Shown here: piece by piece, positions 18,046-28,251 of the stretch
How positions within the stretch are numbered: the first letter of the stretch is position 1
Layout: every line of letters begins with the position of its first letter
From: Caballeronia sp. dw_276
GTDB taxonomy: Bacteria > Pseudomonadota > Gammaproteobacteria > Burkholderiales > Burkholderiaceae
Length of the DNA stretch: 64,000 nt
Assembly: GCF_018449635.1 (NCBI RefSeq)
Contig: NZ_JAAVUV010000013.1
Location: forward strand, 1-64,000
Direction of reading: 5' to 3'
Translations under genes and position numbers: made by a program
Notes under the pieces: model-generated
What the model was told of the DNA's origin: nothing
Databases searched by the model: none
The model's input: only the letters and a program-made list of their open reading frames with translations

Positions 18046-19157
18046 CTGAGATCACATGTTAAGCCGGAACGTCGCGCCGTGTAAAAAACGGTATGCTATT
18101 CCAGCACCTGAACGAAATTGTATTATCGCCAAGTCATAATGACGGCCTATTCTGCCGCCAGAGATATGGGTAGTGTTGCTTCATTGAGGGCTGTTTTAGC
18201 CACGTTGCCATACGATACTCAACTGTTTTCTTTCAAACGACTATTGGTGCATTTGGGCAGCGCACGCTCCTTGGCATTTGCTTTGTCACGTTGTACGCAA
18301 TATTTCATCGATCTAACGTTGATCTTATACTGCGGTGGCGTCTGCGCTGCGTTCCGAGACTTGTTGCCTTGCGGTGGGGCAGCCGGCTTGAACTTACTCT
18401 ACGCGTGATCGCTTCGCGCTCTTCAGCCGTCAATGAACGTGGTGAGCGCATTTCCTGGTAGCCGTGCAATCCCGCCTCGCTTAGCAAGCATCCGATGAAC
18501 CTCGCCGGCCTAGCGTGCCGTCGTTCACGCAATCTCGCTGGCAGATCCCGCCGATCGCCAGCGTTCGCAATCTCGTCCCTCTGGGCCGCGGTCAGCCATG
18601 GTATTGCTTGTCGTTGGATTTACCTTCTCCGCCATTCCCGTACTGGAACGGCGTGTTTGAACGAATGCCACAATCCGCCGCGCACATCGTGAACAGCTGG
18701 ACGGCCCTTCGCCAATGTTCAGTTTTGGATTGTGTCGTTCGATGATGTCAAGCTCCGGATTGTTTCGCTTTCCTCATCGACGGTATAGCAAGAGTATTTG
18801 TTATCGCCCCGGAGACAACGCTGCGCTAGTCCAGGAACCAATGCCTAATCTCGATACTCCGTTGATAGGTGACCCACTCGATCTGCGTAATAAAAGATAG
18901 AGCACGTCCACATACCAGCTCGTTCGCTCGCGCTCAACCATCGGTACGATCATCCTAGCAGTTCCAAGCTTGGTTCCGCGTGCCATCTGGCACGCGTAAT
19001 AGACCGTACAGATCTTGCGTCCTACGCTTATCCTCAGCAGCCATCCGTGCGCGCGGTTGCGTGTCTCGTCAGCGCCACCTGCGAAATCCGTCGGACAACA
19101 TGGTAGCGAAGTGACGCCGCGTTTAGTCAACTGGCGTTTGAGAAATAAGAAAAAAAC
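18046..19157. other. Decayed region with an IS30-like fragment
   Basis: About 1.1 kb without an intact gene. Apart from the IS30-like remnant at 18305-18600, open frames here have no recognisable protein or ribosome site. Confidence 0.45.
18305..18600 (-). pseudogene. Possible IS30-family transposase remnant
   Basis: The minus strand reads PWLTAAQRDEIANAG and, 50 residues later, RSPRSLTAEEREAITRRVSS. Two LT-x-x-(Q/E)R-x-EI units in this order recall the N-terminal helix-turn-helix repeats of some IS30-family transposases. The recognition helices that should follow are out of frame. No catalytic domain is present. Low-certainty fragment. Confidence 0.35.
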
Positions 19158-19580
19158 CTACAAGGCTGCCAATGCAGTTACGAGCACTTCATCGAGTATC
19201 ATCGCGCTCGCATTCACTGGTGTAGGCTTGCTTGAGCGCGGCTTGTAGATCGAGTCGCCCGGCTGGATCGCGCGTCCGCTCATGGCGCACACGCCATTCA
19301 CACGCGAGCGACTCGTGTGCCACACCTGGTCTCCATACGAGCCGGCCGTCGAATCATGCCAGGCAATGGTCGCGGTCGACTGCGACGGGCGGTCAAGAAG
19401 GCGAACTCGTGCGGCAAAGGGCTGCCCCAACGTCAGAAGTGCGCACTCCTTGCCGCCCTTGTTCGCGAGCGTTGCAATTAGTTCGGCAACGCCGGTTGCA
19501 GCTTCGCCAGATAGTGCCGATAAAAGGCCAAGGGTTTGTATCCAAGGATCAGGGAAAATCGCTTTTGCTAGCATAATCAC
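19158..19580 (-). CDS. DUF3331-like hypothetical protein
   Basis: A 140-residue protein with a good ribosome site (AGGAG nine bases before the ATG). The central pattern (RVRLLDRPSQSTATIAWHD, then GDQVWHTSRSRVNGVCAMSG and GRAIQPGDSIYKPR) fits my recollection of the DUF3331 family, which is common in Burkholderia accessory DNA and has no known function. It has no signal peptide or membrane helix. The AraC gene behind it points the same way, 83 bases upstream. Confidence 0.6.
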   Translation of the reverse strand: MIMLAKAIFPDPWIQTLGLLSALSGEAATGVAELIATLANKGGKECALLTLGQPFAARVRLLDRPSQSTATIAWHDSTAGSYGDQVWHTSRSRVNGVCAMSGRAIQPGDSIYKPRSSKPTPVNASAMILDEVLVTALAAL

Positions 19581-19663
19581 ACTCCTGTCGAAACATCAAT
19601 TGGATCGTCGAAGCTGCTTTGCCAGATCGAGTTCGCTGCGACCATCAGGTTAGGTTTTGCTCA

Positions 19664-20635
19664 TCAACCAACGACCGCTCTTGCCTTCCAGCAGAAGGGC
19701 GTCTCGCCAACTAGTCGCTTAAACACGGTCGTGAAGTGTGCCTGCGATTTAAAACCGCAACCTAGGGCCACGTCCAGCACGCTATGTCTTGACCTAATTA
19801 GTAGCTGTTGTGCATGTTCGATACGGCGGCGCAGCAGATATTCGTGCGGACGCAAGCCGGTCGCACGGCGAAACTGAGATGCGAAATGCATCCGCGTTAG
19901 ACCGGCGCTTGATGCCATGTCTGCTAGGCAAATGGGCTCGGACAAGTGACCGTCGACGTATTCGATTGCCCGACTGAGCCGCCAATTCGGCAGCGCCGAG
20001 GGTCCTCGGACTTTTCTGTCGGCGAGCGTAAAGTGGCGCGAGACGATGCGTGAGACGATTGCTAGGCCCACGCTATCGGTGAAGACCTTGGAGAGATTAG
20101 CGTCCTCGGACTGCGAAACGGCGAGTGCCTGACCGAGACGCTCGAGCACAGGATCACGCAGGAGCTTTGGGTCATTTATACGTATATCGCCTGCCTGCGG
20201 ACGGCCAAACAGATCCTTGAAGCACTCGCGTAACACCGACTGGGATACGAACAGGTGCAAAACGTCTGCTGGAGATTGAAACGTAACGCTGCACGGCACC
20301 GCAGGTGCGGTGATTTGGACCGTGCCCGCGGGCACTCTCCCTCGAACCAGCGTTGTGCCGCCATGCACGAAAGTCAGTGAGGCCCCTCTTAGAGTCATCG
20401 CTATGCAATGGTTCGCAGCGCTGCCTTGATGGACCGCCTCTAGCGGTTCGGTGATGTTGCGTGTCCATCGGGACACAACGATGGTATCCCGGTGCCCTAC
20501 ATCCGCAATCATATCGTTTGGAACTCTCCACTGCTGTTCCACGTTTATCGAAATGATGCGATCGGAAGGCACCGAATCAAGCGGCGCAGCTAGCAACAAA
20601 CTGGGTCCGCTAGGCGAGATTGCCACGTTGGCCAT
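19664..20635 (-). CDS. AraC-family transcriptional regulator
   Basis: A 323-residue regulator. The C-terminal domain (about 215-320) has both helix-turn-helix units: LSEPICLADMASSAGLTRMH followed by FRRATGLRPHEYLLRRRIEH, then HSVLDVALGCGFKSQAHFTT and FKRLVGETPFCWKA. The N-terminal half is the cupin-like AraC-binding type (TRNITEPLEAVHQGSAANHC); ligand unknown. It lies upstream of and in the same direction as the DUF3331 gene. The nearest other target candidate is the molybdopterin oxidoreductase to the right, about 900 bases away. Confidence 0.9.
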   Translation of the reverse strand: MANVAISPSGPSLLLAAPLDSVPSDRIISINVEQQWRVPNDMIADVGHRDTIVVSRWTRNITEPLEAVHQGSAANHCIAMTLRGASLTFVHGGTTLVRGRVPAGTVQITAPAVPCSVTFQSPADVLHLFVSQSVLRECFKDLFGRPQAGDIRINDPKLLRDPVLERLGQALAVSQSEDANLSKVFTDSVGLAIVSRIVSRHFTLADRKVRGPSALPNWRLSRAIEYVDGHLSEPICLADMASSAGLTRMHFASQFRRATGLRPHEYLLRRRIEHAQQLLIRSRHSVLDVALGCGFKSQAHFTTVFKRLVGETPFCWKARAVVG

Positions 20636-21542
20636 AATCTAGTCGTCCAATAGAGAAGCGTAAGCTGTTCAGGTCGATGAGCGTCGCAGTGACTCCAAGG
20701 TATCGCATGAGAGGTTCTCAACCAATCCCTACGTTTGTTTGGTTTGACCGCCGATAGGTAGGCTAGCCTCATACAAAGGTATAGCGACGACGGGAGGTCC
20801 GCTGTCACACTTGACAAGGCCAAAAGTCCTTGGAGCCAAGGGGTGCGCGGAAAACCAGCGACCGTAGGAATGGTTCGCGGACAGAGCGATTTGACTGACT
20901 CTAATCGGAACTTGCTAGCAGCAATACGACGAACGTGACACTTATTCAGAGCCCCAAGGCAAGCCCGAGTCGTGACGAACTCGTTGTCCTGACGCGATGG
21001 AGGAAGCGCACGCGCGATATTTAGATCGACGTCAGCGATCGTTTGCCATCAATTGTCAAGCTGTATGGATTTGCGAGATACGGATTGGACGGGCGCAGCA
21101 ATCGGCGGCATGAAAATTTTCGTAACGCCTGGCTGCGCCGGCCGGCGAAGGGTTCCCCAATCGTCGCATCCGTGCAGTTCGTCGAATCGGGTCGAACAAC
21201 GAAGCGCCGGCGAGTCGTTTGAAGGGATAACGTCAAGCGTGCGGAGAAGTCACTTGAGCGCGACTTCTGTCGAACAGGGCCGAAACGAGAGCAGATTTTC
21301 GTTCGATTAGAATCATGAAATCCGCGCATGTGACTCAACCTCGCGTGCGGGTCGATCGCTGTGCTCTGCACCGTTATTCAGCCGAGCACAGCTTTAAGGA
21401 AGGCATGTTCCAGTTTCGCGATACGTAATCGCGGCGGTTTTATCGGGCCACACAAGGTTACAAGCCCGTGTTACGAATCAGTGACGTCATTTCGAGATCA
21501 CAGTCGTCACGAACAGCGTATCTTACAGATCCCGCAGGTTAT
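20636..21542. other. Gene-poor region beside the AraC gene
   Basis: About 900 bases without a supported gene. At 20769-20785 the plus strand reads TCATACAAAGGTATAGC, whose first 12 bases equal the start of copy C of the 59-bp element, but the rest of that element is not present. Confidence 0.45.
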
Positions 21543-23888
21543 TCAATATGTCGCACTCGCACGCCCTACCACCATTGATGCGCTTCGGGCGGAAGCCGGG
21601 CCGACAGCTGCCGTCCGCGATATCTTCACCGGCACCGACTTATATGAAGGCGTACGGCTTTTCGGATCGAACGCATAAAGTGGAACAAGCGGATTTGCTT
21701 CCGGATAGTAAGCGCCACAGCATCCATCGGGCAACGAATATTCAATTACCATGTAGCTACGGATCACCCGTTCAATGCCGTCCGTCGACAATGCGAAGAC
21801 ATCGACGCGTTCGCCGGGATGTAGGTTGCGCCTTTGCAATTCCCTTGGATTCATGAAAATAACATCGCGTTGGCCAAACACCCCGCGGTAGCGGTCCGAA
21901 TGCGAGTAAAGCGTGGTGTTGTATTGGTCATGGCTGCGCATCGTGGTGAGCCACAAGGCATCAGGATCGTCATGATAGGGATTTTCGTGCAGCCCATCGA
22001 ACACGAGAAAATTTGCGCGGCCCGTTCGCGTGGCCCATATGCGTTCGCGCGCGCTCGATGCTAAATGAAAACCTCCCGGTTCTCTGATGCGTTTGTTGTA
22101 GTCCTGAAAAATTGGATAAACGATTTCGATGGCGTCACGAATTCTGTCATAGCTTGCAATGAGATACTCCCAGTGCACATGCGAGGAGGTTCCAAGCGTC
22201 GCACGTGCAATGCCGGCGACGATGGCAGGCTCGCTTTTTAAATATGGTGATGCTGGCGGATTGCGGCCGCCGGATGCATGAACCATCGACATGGAATCCT
22301 CAACGGTAATCGATTGAGGGCCATCTTTCTGTACATCGATCTCGGTTCGACCGAGGCAGGGCAAGATCAATGCGGCCTTGCCATGCACTAGATGGCTTCG
22401 GTTAAGTTTCGTTGCGATGTGCACGGTCAGATCAAGCTTGCGCATGGCAGCCTGAACGCGAACCCAGTCCGGGACGGCGGCGGCGAAATTGCCACCAAGT
22501 GCTACGAAGACGCGCGCGTCACCTCGCATCATCGATTCGATTGCAGCAATGACGTCGTGTCCATGTGATGTCGGAGGCCGGAAGCCGAAAGCGCGTTCAA
22601 TGCCGTCAATAAGTTGCGGCGACGGCTTTTCCGTAATACCAACGGTACGATTGCCCTGCACGTTCGAATGACCGCGTACAGGGCAGATGCCAGCACCTGG
22701 CCGACCGATATTGGCGCGCAGCAGCGCAAGATTCGCGACCTGTTGAACGTTCTGCGTGCCGCGATGATGCTGCGTAAGCCCCATCCCATACACGATGATT
22801 GCGTTCTTCGCTTTTATGTAGACGCTAGCGGCGTTCTCAATATCACTACGTGTAAGGCCAGCTTGACGCTCGATCGCGTCCCAACTCGTGGAACGAAGAT
22901 CCGTTAATAGCGCCTCGATACCATGTGTATGATCGCGAATAAATTCTATGTCCAAAACGCGCGGCGTGTTGGCGGACAGCGCCGCGTCATCGGCTGCAAC
23001 GACTGCCTTCATTATGCCCTTGAGGACTGCGACATCACCGCCGACCCGAACTTGATAGAGGAAGGAACTGATCTGCGTAGAACCGAGCGTCGCCATTTCC
23101 ACTGGATTCTGAGGCGACGCGAACCGTTCTAGCGCACGCTCGCGAAATGGGTTGAACGACACAATTTTCGCACCCCGCCGCGCGGCGCCATGCAAGTCGC
23201 TCATCATGCGCGGGCTGTTAGTGCCGGGGTTTTGCCCAAAGATGAAGATTGCATCTGCATGTTCGAAGTCTTCAAGCAATACCGTGCCTTTCCCCACCCC
23301 AATAGATTCCGGCAGCCCAACGCTTGTCGCCTCGTGGCACATATTCGAGCAATCAGGGAAGTTGTTTGTTCCAAACTCTCGTACGAAGATTTGATAAAGA
23401 AATGCGGCTTCATTAGATGCACGTCCGGACGTGTAAAAGTCAGCCTGATCGGGGGAATCGAGACCTCTTAGGTGCGTTGCGATCAGCTGAAACGCCTCCT
23501 CCCATTCGATTGCCTCGTATCGATCGGATGCTTCGTTATATACCATCGGGTGCGTCAGGCGTCCGGCCATTTCCAGATCGTAGTCGTCCCAGGCTTCCAA
23601 TTCTGAGACGCTGTGCGCAGCGAAAAATTCGGGTGTACATCGATTGACTGTTGCTTCCCATGCCACCGCCTTCGCGCCATTTTCGCAAAACTCGAAAGAT
23701 GACGTATGTTTCGGATCTGGCCACGCACATCCTGGGCAGTCGAAGCCTTCGGGTTGGTTCATTCGCAGTAGAGTCTTCGCACCTGAGACTGCGATACCTT
23801 GAAGCGCAAGCGCTTCCCCTGTTGCCTTCAACGCACCCCAACCGCCAGCAGGATCGCTGTAAATGCGAATTTCCTTTCTCTTAGCCAT
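21543..23888 (-). CDS. FdhF/YdeP-family molybdopterin oxidoreductase
   Basis: A 781-residue protein of the YdeP/Fdh-alpha-like branch of the DMSO reductase superfamily. Near the N-terminus is FDCPGCAWPDP, and further on NNFPDCSNMCHEATSVGLPE, the YdeP-type signature with a cysteine rather than selenocysteine. Mo-bisMGD contacts are seen in FGQNPGTNSPRMMSDLHGA, VRGHSNVQGNRTVGI and the C-terminal dinucleotide-binding domain (SHDQYNTTLYSHSDRYRGVF). No twin-arginine signal is present, so it is cytoplasmic. E. coli YdeP is linked with acid resistance; the substrate is unknown. Neither FdhD nor a partner subunit is adjacent. Confidence 0.9.
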   Translation of the reverse strand: MAKRKEIRIYSDPAGGWGALKATGEALALQGIAVSGAKTLLRMNQPEGFDCPGCAWPDPKHTSSFEFCENGAKAVAWEATVNRCTPEFFAAHSVSELEAWDDYDLEMAGRLTHPMVYNEASDRYEAIEWEEAFQLIATHLRGLDSPDQADFYTSGRASNEAAFLYQIFVREFGTNNFPDCSNMCHEATSVGLPESIGVGKGTVLLEDFEHADAIFIFGQNPGTNSPRMMSDLHGAARRGAKIVSFNPFRERALERFASPQNPVEMATLGSTQISSFLYQVRVGGDVAVLKGIMKAVVAADDAALSANTPRVLDIEFIRDHTHGIEALLTDLRSTSWDAIERQAGLTRSDIENAASVYIKAKNAIIVYGMGLTQHHRGTQNVQQVANLALLRANIGRPGAGICPVRGHSNVQGNRTVGITEKPSPQLIDGIERAFGFRPPTSHGHDVIAAIESMMRGDARVFVALGGNFAAAVPDWVRVQAAMRKLDLTVHIATKLNRSHLVHGKAALILPCLGRTEIDVQKDGPQSITVEDSMSMVHASGGRNPPASPYLKSEPAIVAGIARATLGTSSHVHWEYLIASYDRIRDAIEIVYPIFQDYNKRIREPGGFHLASSARERIWATRTGRANFLVFDGLHENPYHDDPDALWLTTMRSHDQYNTTLYSHSDRYRGVFGQRDVIFMNPRELQRRNLHPGERVDVFALSTDGIERVIRSYMVIEYSLPDGCCGAYYPEANPLVPLYAFDPKSRTPSYKSVPVKISRTAAVGPASARSASMVVGRASATY

Positions 23889-24529
23889 GACACCACCCTT
23901 TAAAAGAACTCTATGTGTTAAACCGTTGCCTTACCGTTTAGAGTGCAAAGCTGTTCCGGATTGCCAAGGATAGACGCCACCTTTTTCCGCACATGAAGCT
24001 CCGCTTGTCAAAATTTGGTATCCGAATAATCTGTTAAACCTAGCTCGATGCAGATTGGGCCAGCCGATCATCCGGCCGTGCACCCCATTGCATCGCAACA
24101 ACTGGCGCATCGCCAAGTTAAGACGTTACGTTTTCCCCGACGCCTCGGAATACCAAACGAAAACATGCTTCCGTTGGAATGACACCAAAATCAGCAATTC
24201 GTGATTGGCTCGGATTTCCGTCCCGTTGTCTTGACAAGCGCTTTCGTCTTTCAGTACCTAGGCCATCTCGCCCGCTGGTCACCGCTGAAACATTGACGGG
24301 AACTGCTGCTGCGGTTCAAACTTCGAACAGCGATCTAACGATATCGCAAGGGGGGGGGTCGTCAAATACCTACCTCAGTTGCGTTTCATCATACGTTCGG
24401 CAGTTCGCTTTATACGAAGGTATAGCTAGTTCTGGCGTGGCACGGCATCGATCCGGGGTTTGCCTCGCTAAAGCGGCAATCTCTCACTCCGAAATGCATG
24501 CCAGTCCAAGCGTCGGCGTAGATCGAAAT
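23889..24529. other. Intergenic region between the oxidoreductase and the efflux operon
   Basis: The region between divergent genes. It holds a G9 run (24350-24358). At 24411-24427 the plus strand reads TTATACGAAGGTATAGC, a half-site like the start of the 59-bp element, 119 bases before the full copy at 24530. A plus-strand open frame here (24179-24634) runs through the conserved element and has no recognisable protein, so I reject it as a gene. Confidence 0.5.
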
Positions 24530-24588
24530 TCATACCTAGATATTAGCTGCCCACCGGTTCATGTGACTGTTTTACCCGTTGGTAGGGC
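24530..24588 (+). promoter_or_regulatory. 59-bp conserved upstream element, copy D
   Basis: It starts TCATACCTAGATATTAGC, has CACCGGTTCATGTGA in the middle and ends CCGTTGGTAGGGC. It aligns without gaps with the four other copies. It lies 215 bases upstream of the ytcA start and reads in the direction of the efflux operon. Confidence 0.8.
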
Positions 24589-24802
24589 TAGTGGAACAAC
24601 CTCCGGCGCTTTAAATTTGAATCACTTCCGGTGATGTTGCTTTTCCCTACACAAGCGCTCCCGATTTAAGTCGACCGGCTACAACTTCGCAATCGGAGTT
24701 GGTTTGCAGCGACATCGTCCTTCAAGGCTCGCACGGGAAGCAAAGACACTGTCCTATCGTAAAAGAAGTCGCATATCGCTCTCACACTCAGGGGTATTGA
24801 CA

Positions 24803-25105
24803 ATGGCCTTTAAACGCGAAGACATGGGACATTGGAGAACCGTCACCGCCCGAATATTGTTATTCGCTGAATTGATCTGGTCGGTAGTCCTTTTGCCCGG
24901 TTGTACGTGGTCACCATCGGTGAATGTGTTAGGTGCGTATTACCCCGATTGGCTTCTCTGTATCGTCGCCGCAGCCACCGGGACAGTCCTGTTCCATTTG
25001 GTGTTGACACGTGCGTCGCTGAGCGATTGGCTCTACCCGCCAGCAATAGCTTACCCGGCGATATTTGCACTGCTGGCCCTTGCTGGTTGGTTGCTGTTTT
25101 TTTAA
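24803..25105 (+). CDS. ytcA: YtcA-family lipoprotein
   Basis: A 100-residue protein with a hydrophobic leader ending in the lipobox LLPGC, then NVLGAYYPDWLLCIVAAATG, which matches the YtcA signature GAYYPSW, and two more hydrophobic helices at the C-terminus. YtcA genes normally sit in front of an HlyD-type and a FUSC-type efflux gene, as here. The role is unknown, probably a small inner-membrane accessory. An earlier start at 24704 is unlikely; ATG 24824 is an alternative. Confidence 0.8.
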   Translation: MAFKREDMGHWRTVTARILLFAELIWSVVLLPGCTWSPSVNVLGAYYPDWLLCIVAAATGTVLFHLVLTRASLSDWLYPPAIAYPAIFALLALAGWLLFF

Positions 25106-25128
25106 ATGTCTTTCGAAGGTGAGAACAC

Positions 25129-26184
25129 ATGGCCGATACCGCTCAACGCCCGAGAAAAAAGCTTGCCACGGGCCTCTTATTGCTCGTTGTGATCGTATTG
25201 TGTATAGCAGTGATTTGGCGAGCGGATAATGAACCTCAAACGGATGATGCTTACGTGTACGCCGACACGATCAACGTTGTCCCAGAAGTGTCGGGGCGGA
25301 TCGTAACGCTTGCCGTACGGGACAATCAACGGGTTAAAAAAGGTGACCTTCTTTTCGAACTGGATCAGCGTCCCTTCCAAGATGCGCTCGACAAGGCTCG
25401 TGCGTCGCTCATTCAACTTGATCAACAGATCATGCTGACGCAAAGATCCGTCAATGCACAAGTCCTAAACGCATCGGCTGCGCGCGCAAGTGTCGAACGG
25501 GCGCAATCCGCAGCCAAGCAGGCCAAGGACACTCTGCAACGCATGGAGCCGTTGGTTGACAAAGGGTATGTGTCAGCCGATGAGGTGGACCGAGCTCACA
25601 CGTTGGCACAAAGCACCGCTGCCGAACTCACGTATGCTGGTTTGCAAGCGCGGGAGGCAACCGCAGCCGTCAGCGGAGTCGACGCTCTGCAAGCCCAGCG
25701 TGCAGTCGTGCAGGCGGAAATCGCTTCTGCCGAGTTAAACCTCGAATACGCAACTGTCCGAGCCCCATTCGACGGTGTGGTTGTGTCGCTTCGCACCACG
25801 CGTGGTCAATTCGCGTCTGCCTCGTCGCCCGTATTCACATTGATTGACACGGCTCATTGGTACGTCGTCGCGAACCTGCGCGAGACCGAACTTGCAAATA
25901 TCGAGCCCGGCACGGATGCCACCATTTACCTAATGAGCAACACCTCAAAGCGTTTCCAGGGGAAAGTCGATTCGGTCGGCTTTGGTGTATCACCCGAAGA
26001 CGGGGGAGGTCTTGCTCAAGGGCTGCCGCAGGTGCAGCGCAGTATTAATTGGGTCCATGTATCGCAACGGTTCCCCGTGAAAATCCTCGTCACCGACGCT
26101 GACATCAACCTCTTTCGGCTCGGAACGTCTGCGGTCGCAACGTTTCATCCGGCGACGAACGTCATCACCAAAGACGCGAATTGA
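25129..26184 (+). CDS. HlyD-family periplasmic adaptor (AaeA/EmrA-like)
   Basis: A 351-residue membrane fusion protein. One N-terminal transmembrane helix (about 12-30, ATGLLLLVVIVLCIAVIW), then the biotinyl-lipoyl-like region (AYVYADTINVVPEVSGRIVT), a long alpha-hairpin (about 85-190), and the second lipoyl half (LEYATVRAPFDGVVVSLRTT). It links the FUSC inner-membrane pump (starting 3 bases downstream) to the outer membrane factor. The ribosome site is AAGGTGAG before ATG 25129. Confidence 0.92.
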   Translation: MADTAQRPRKKLATGLLLLVVIVLCIAVIWRADNEPQTDDAYVYADTINVVPEVSGRIVTLAVRDNQRVKKGDLLFELDQRPFQDALDKARASLIQLDQQIMLTQRSVNAQVLNASAARASVERAQSAAKQAKDTLQRMEPLVDKGYVSADEVDRAHTLAQSTAAELTYAGLQAREATAAVSGVDALQAQRAVVQAEIASAELNLEYATVRAPFDGVVVSLRTTRGQFASASSPVFTLIDTAHWYVVANLRETELANIEPGTDATIYLMSNTSKRFQGKVDSVGFGVSPEDGGGLAQGLPQVQRSINWVHVSQRFPVKILVTDADINLFRLGTSAVATFHPATNVITKDAN

Positions 26185-26187
26185 CTG

Positions 26188-28251
26188 ATGAACCAACTAC
26201 TCCTATTCCTTCGCGATGAGCTGACCCCGTTTCCTGGCCGGTTAAACGTCGCTTTGCGTTGTATAGCCAGCGCCGTCGTCGTTATCGTTGCGTCAATGAC
26301 GCTTCAAGTTCCGTACCTCGCCGTATCACTGATTGTGGTTTTCTACGTAACCCAGTCGAATGTTGTGATAACGCGAATGATCGGCATGCTGTTTCTCGCG
26401 GGTACGACGCTCGCGATCGGTTGCACGGTGTTGCTACTCAAATGGACGTTTGACTATCCGCTGCTGCGCATAGTGTTTGCCAGCATCATATTTTTTTGTT
26501 GTGTTTACGCGATGCGTGTTTTTCAGTTTGGCGTCGTTTTCTTCATCGCAGCCCTCGTCGTCATCTACGCTCAAAGTTTCGTCGATGTGACGTCTAACGC
26601 TGAGGGAATCGTACGCGCGACGCTGTGGGTCTGGGTCGCAGTGTGTTACCCAATTGCCCTGACGCTGGTAGTCAATTCGCTAGTGCTGCCATTGGAGCCT
26701 CGTCAGCAACTTCGGAGAATGATGGTCTCTCAACTCGTTACGGTACGGAAAAGGCTAAGCGCGCTACACGAAGGCGCATCCGAGGTTTTCTCTGCGGGAA
26801 TGTTCGACGTGCAAGCCTCCGTCACTTCGCTGCAAAAGCTACTGAGATTTACCGCAATGCGCGGCAAGCAAAACCCGCTCGCCGAAGCGCGAGATCTTGC
26901 GACAGTCACGGCGGTATCGAATCTTTACTTGGCTGCATCGAACCTGCACCCGATATCGGACAGAGCTGGGCAGATTGCGATGGACGCGAAGTCATTGGGT
27001 GACGGCTGTGCGACGTTGGCCGATTCAATTGAAAAAGACGTGCCGTTCTCGCTTTCGCCTGCCGCATGCGAAACATCCGTCGCCGACATGCCCTGGCCGT
27101 TGGTCGCCATACGAGGCTCGCTACGTGAGCTCGATGCGTTTGCGGTTGCGCAAGCCGACGCAATGCATGTGCCGCCAAATCAGCCTGTCCTCGCCGCCGA
27201 CGCGTTCAGCAACCCCGTTTACGTACAGTTCTCGCTCAAGACCTTGCTGGCCGTGCTTGTCTGCTATGTCTTCTACAACGCGGCCGGATGGCAGGGTGTT
27301 CATACAGTGATGCTAACGTGTCTCATTGTTGCGCAACCCAGTCTCGGTGCGTCCGGTCGTCGGTCCATCCTTCGTTTCTGGGGCGCCGTGGTCGGAAGCC
27401 TGCTGGCGCTTCTCGTGGTCGTTTTCGTTCTTCCTAGAATTGACGGCATCGCCGCCTTGCTCATTGTCGTTGCGCCCATATTATTTGCTGGCGCCTGGAT
27501 AGCCGCAGGCTCCGAACGAATCAGCTACGCAGGCGCGCAGTTGATGTTCACATTTTCACTGGCATTTCTCGACCAGTTTGCTCCGACGTATGATCTGACC
27601 GGAATCCGGGACCGTATGGTTGGCATCTTTCTCGGTGTTGCCGTCGCGACTTTCGTGCAGATGAACATCTGGCCGGAGGGCGAAGCCGCCCTACTCAGGC
27701 GCAAGCTGTCTGCCAGTCTCGCGGCCACAGCGAAGCTCCTCGCGATGGGACAATCGACGCAAAATCAAACAGTCATTGGCAAACAACGAATGGCTGCCTG
27801 GGCCGCACTTAGCGACTGCGAAGGGATGCTTTTGCGCGTTGCACTGGAGCCGACTTGGCGCGAAGGCGAAGAAGAGCGTGTCACGCTTTTCGCGAACTCG
27901 GTGTTTGTCGCTGCTCGGGAGCTTTTGCTCGCCGCCGACTCACTTCGGATCGCATTCGATGCTACCGAAACCCGTCTTTCCGCACATGTCGAAGAACACA
28001 TTCGGATTTTTGCCTCCGGTGCTGTCTCGGCTATCGAAGCATATTCGACTGGACTGTCGACACTGCAGCCATCTGCCAGGACGCCTGACCTAGTCGGGCG
28101 TGAAGTTACGCTCGACGGTTTGGCTGGACACGATGCAAGGCTAATTGGCCAAATCAATCGGGTCCTGTTAGCTGTATCCAGCTTGCCAGAGTGGTTGGCA
28201 AAAGATACTTCCCTTCCATTAACGCTTCCAGCCGACACACGCCATGAATGA
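26188..28251 (+). CDS. FUSC-family inner membrane efflux protein (AaeB-like)
   Basis: A 687-residue protein with two blocks of about five to six transmembrane helices (about 20-170 and 345-500), each followed by a large cytosolic part. This is the FUSC/AaeB arrangement (SASVVVIVASM-type first helix; LLAVLVCYVFYNAAGWQGVH at the start of the second block). AaeAB exports aromatic carboxylic acids such as p-hydroxybenzoate. Here it sits between HlyD and an outer membrane factor, with aromatic-type dehydrogenase genes downstream, so export of aromatic acids is a fair guess. Confidence 0.9.
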   Translation: MNQLLLFLRDELTPFPGRLNVALRCIASAVVVIVASMTLQVPYLAVSLIVVFYVTQSNVVITRMIGMLFLAGTTLAIGCTVLLLKWTFDYPLLRIVFASIIFFCCVYAMRVFQFGVVFFIAALVVIYAQSFVDVTSNAEGIVRATLWVWVAVCYPIALTLVVNSLVLPLEPRQQLRRMMVSQLVTVRKRLSALHEGASEVFSAGMFDVQASVTSLQKLLRFTAMRGKQNPLAEARDLATVTAVSNLYLAASNLHPISDRAGQIAMDAKSLGDGCATLADSIEKDVPFSLSPAACETSVADMPWPLVAIRGSLRELDAFAVAQADAMHVPPNQPVLAADAFSNPVYVQFSLKTLLAVLVCYVFYNAAGWQGVHTVMLTCLIVAQPSLGASGRRSILRFWGAVVGSLLALLVVVFVLPRIDGIAALLIVVAPILFAGAWIAAGSERISYAGAQLMFTFSLAFLDQFAPTYDLTGIRDRMVGIFLGVAVATFVQMNIWPEGEAALLRRKLSASLAATAKLLAMGQSTQNQTVIGKQRMAAWAALSDCEGMLLRVALEPTWREGEEERVTLFANSVFVAARELLLAADSLRIAFDATETRLSAHVEEHIRIFASGAVSAIEAYSTGLSTLQPSARTPDLVGREVTLDGLAGHDARLIGQINRVLLAVSSLPEWLAKDTSLPLTLPADTRHE

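Noticed and set aside
24179..24634. A 151-codon plus-strand frame before ytcA
   Set aside because: It runs straight through conserved element D and a G9 run, has no recognisable protein, and stops before the real operon starts.
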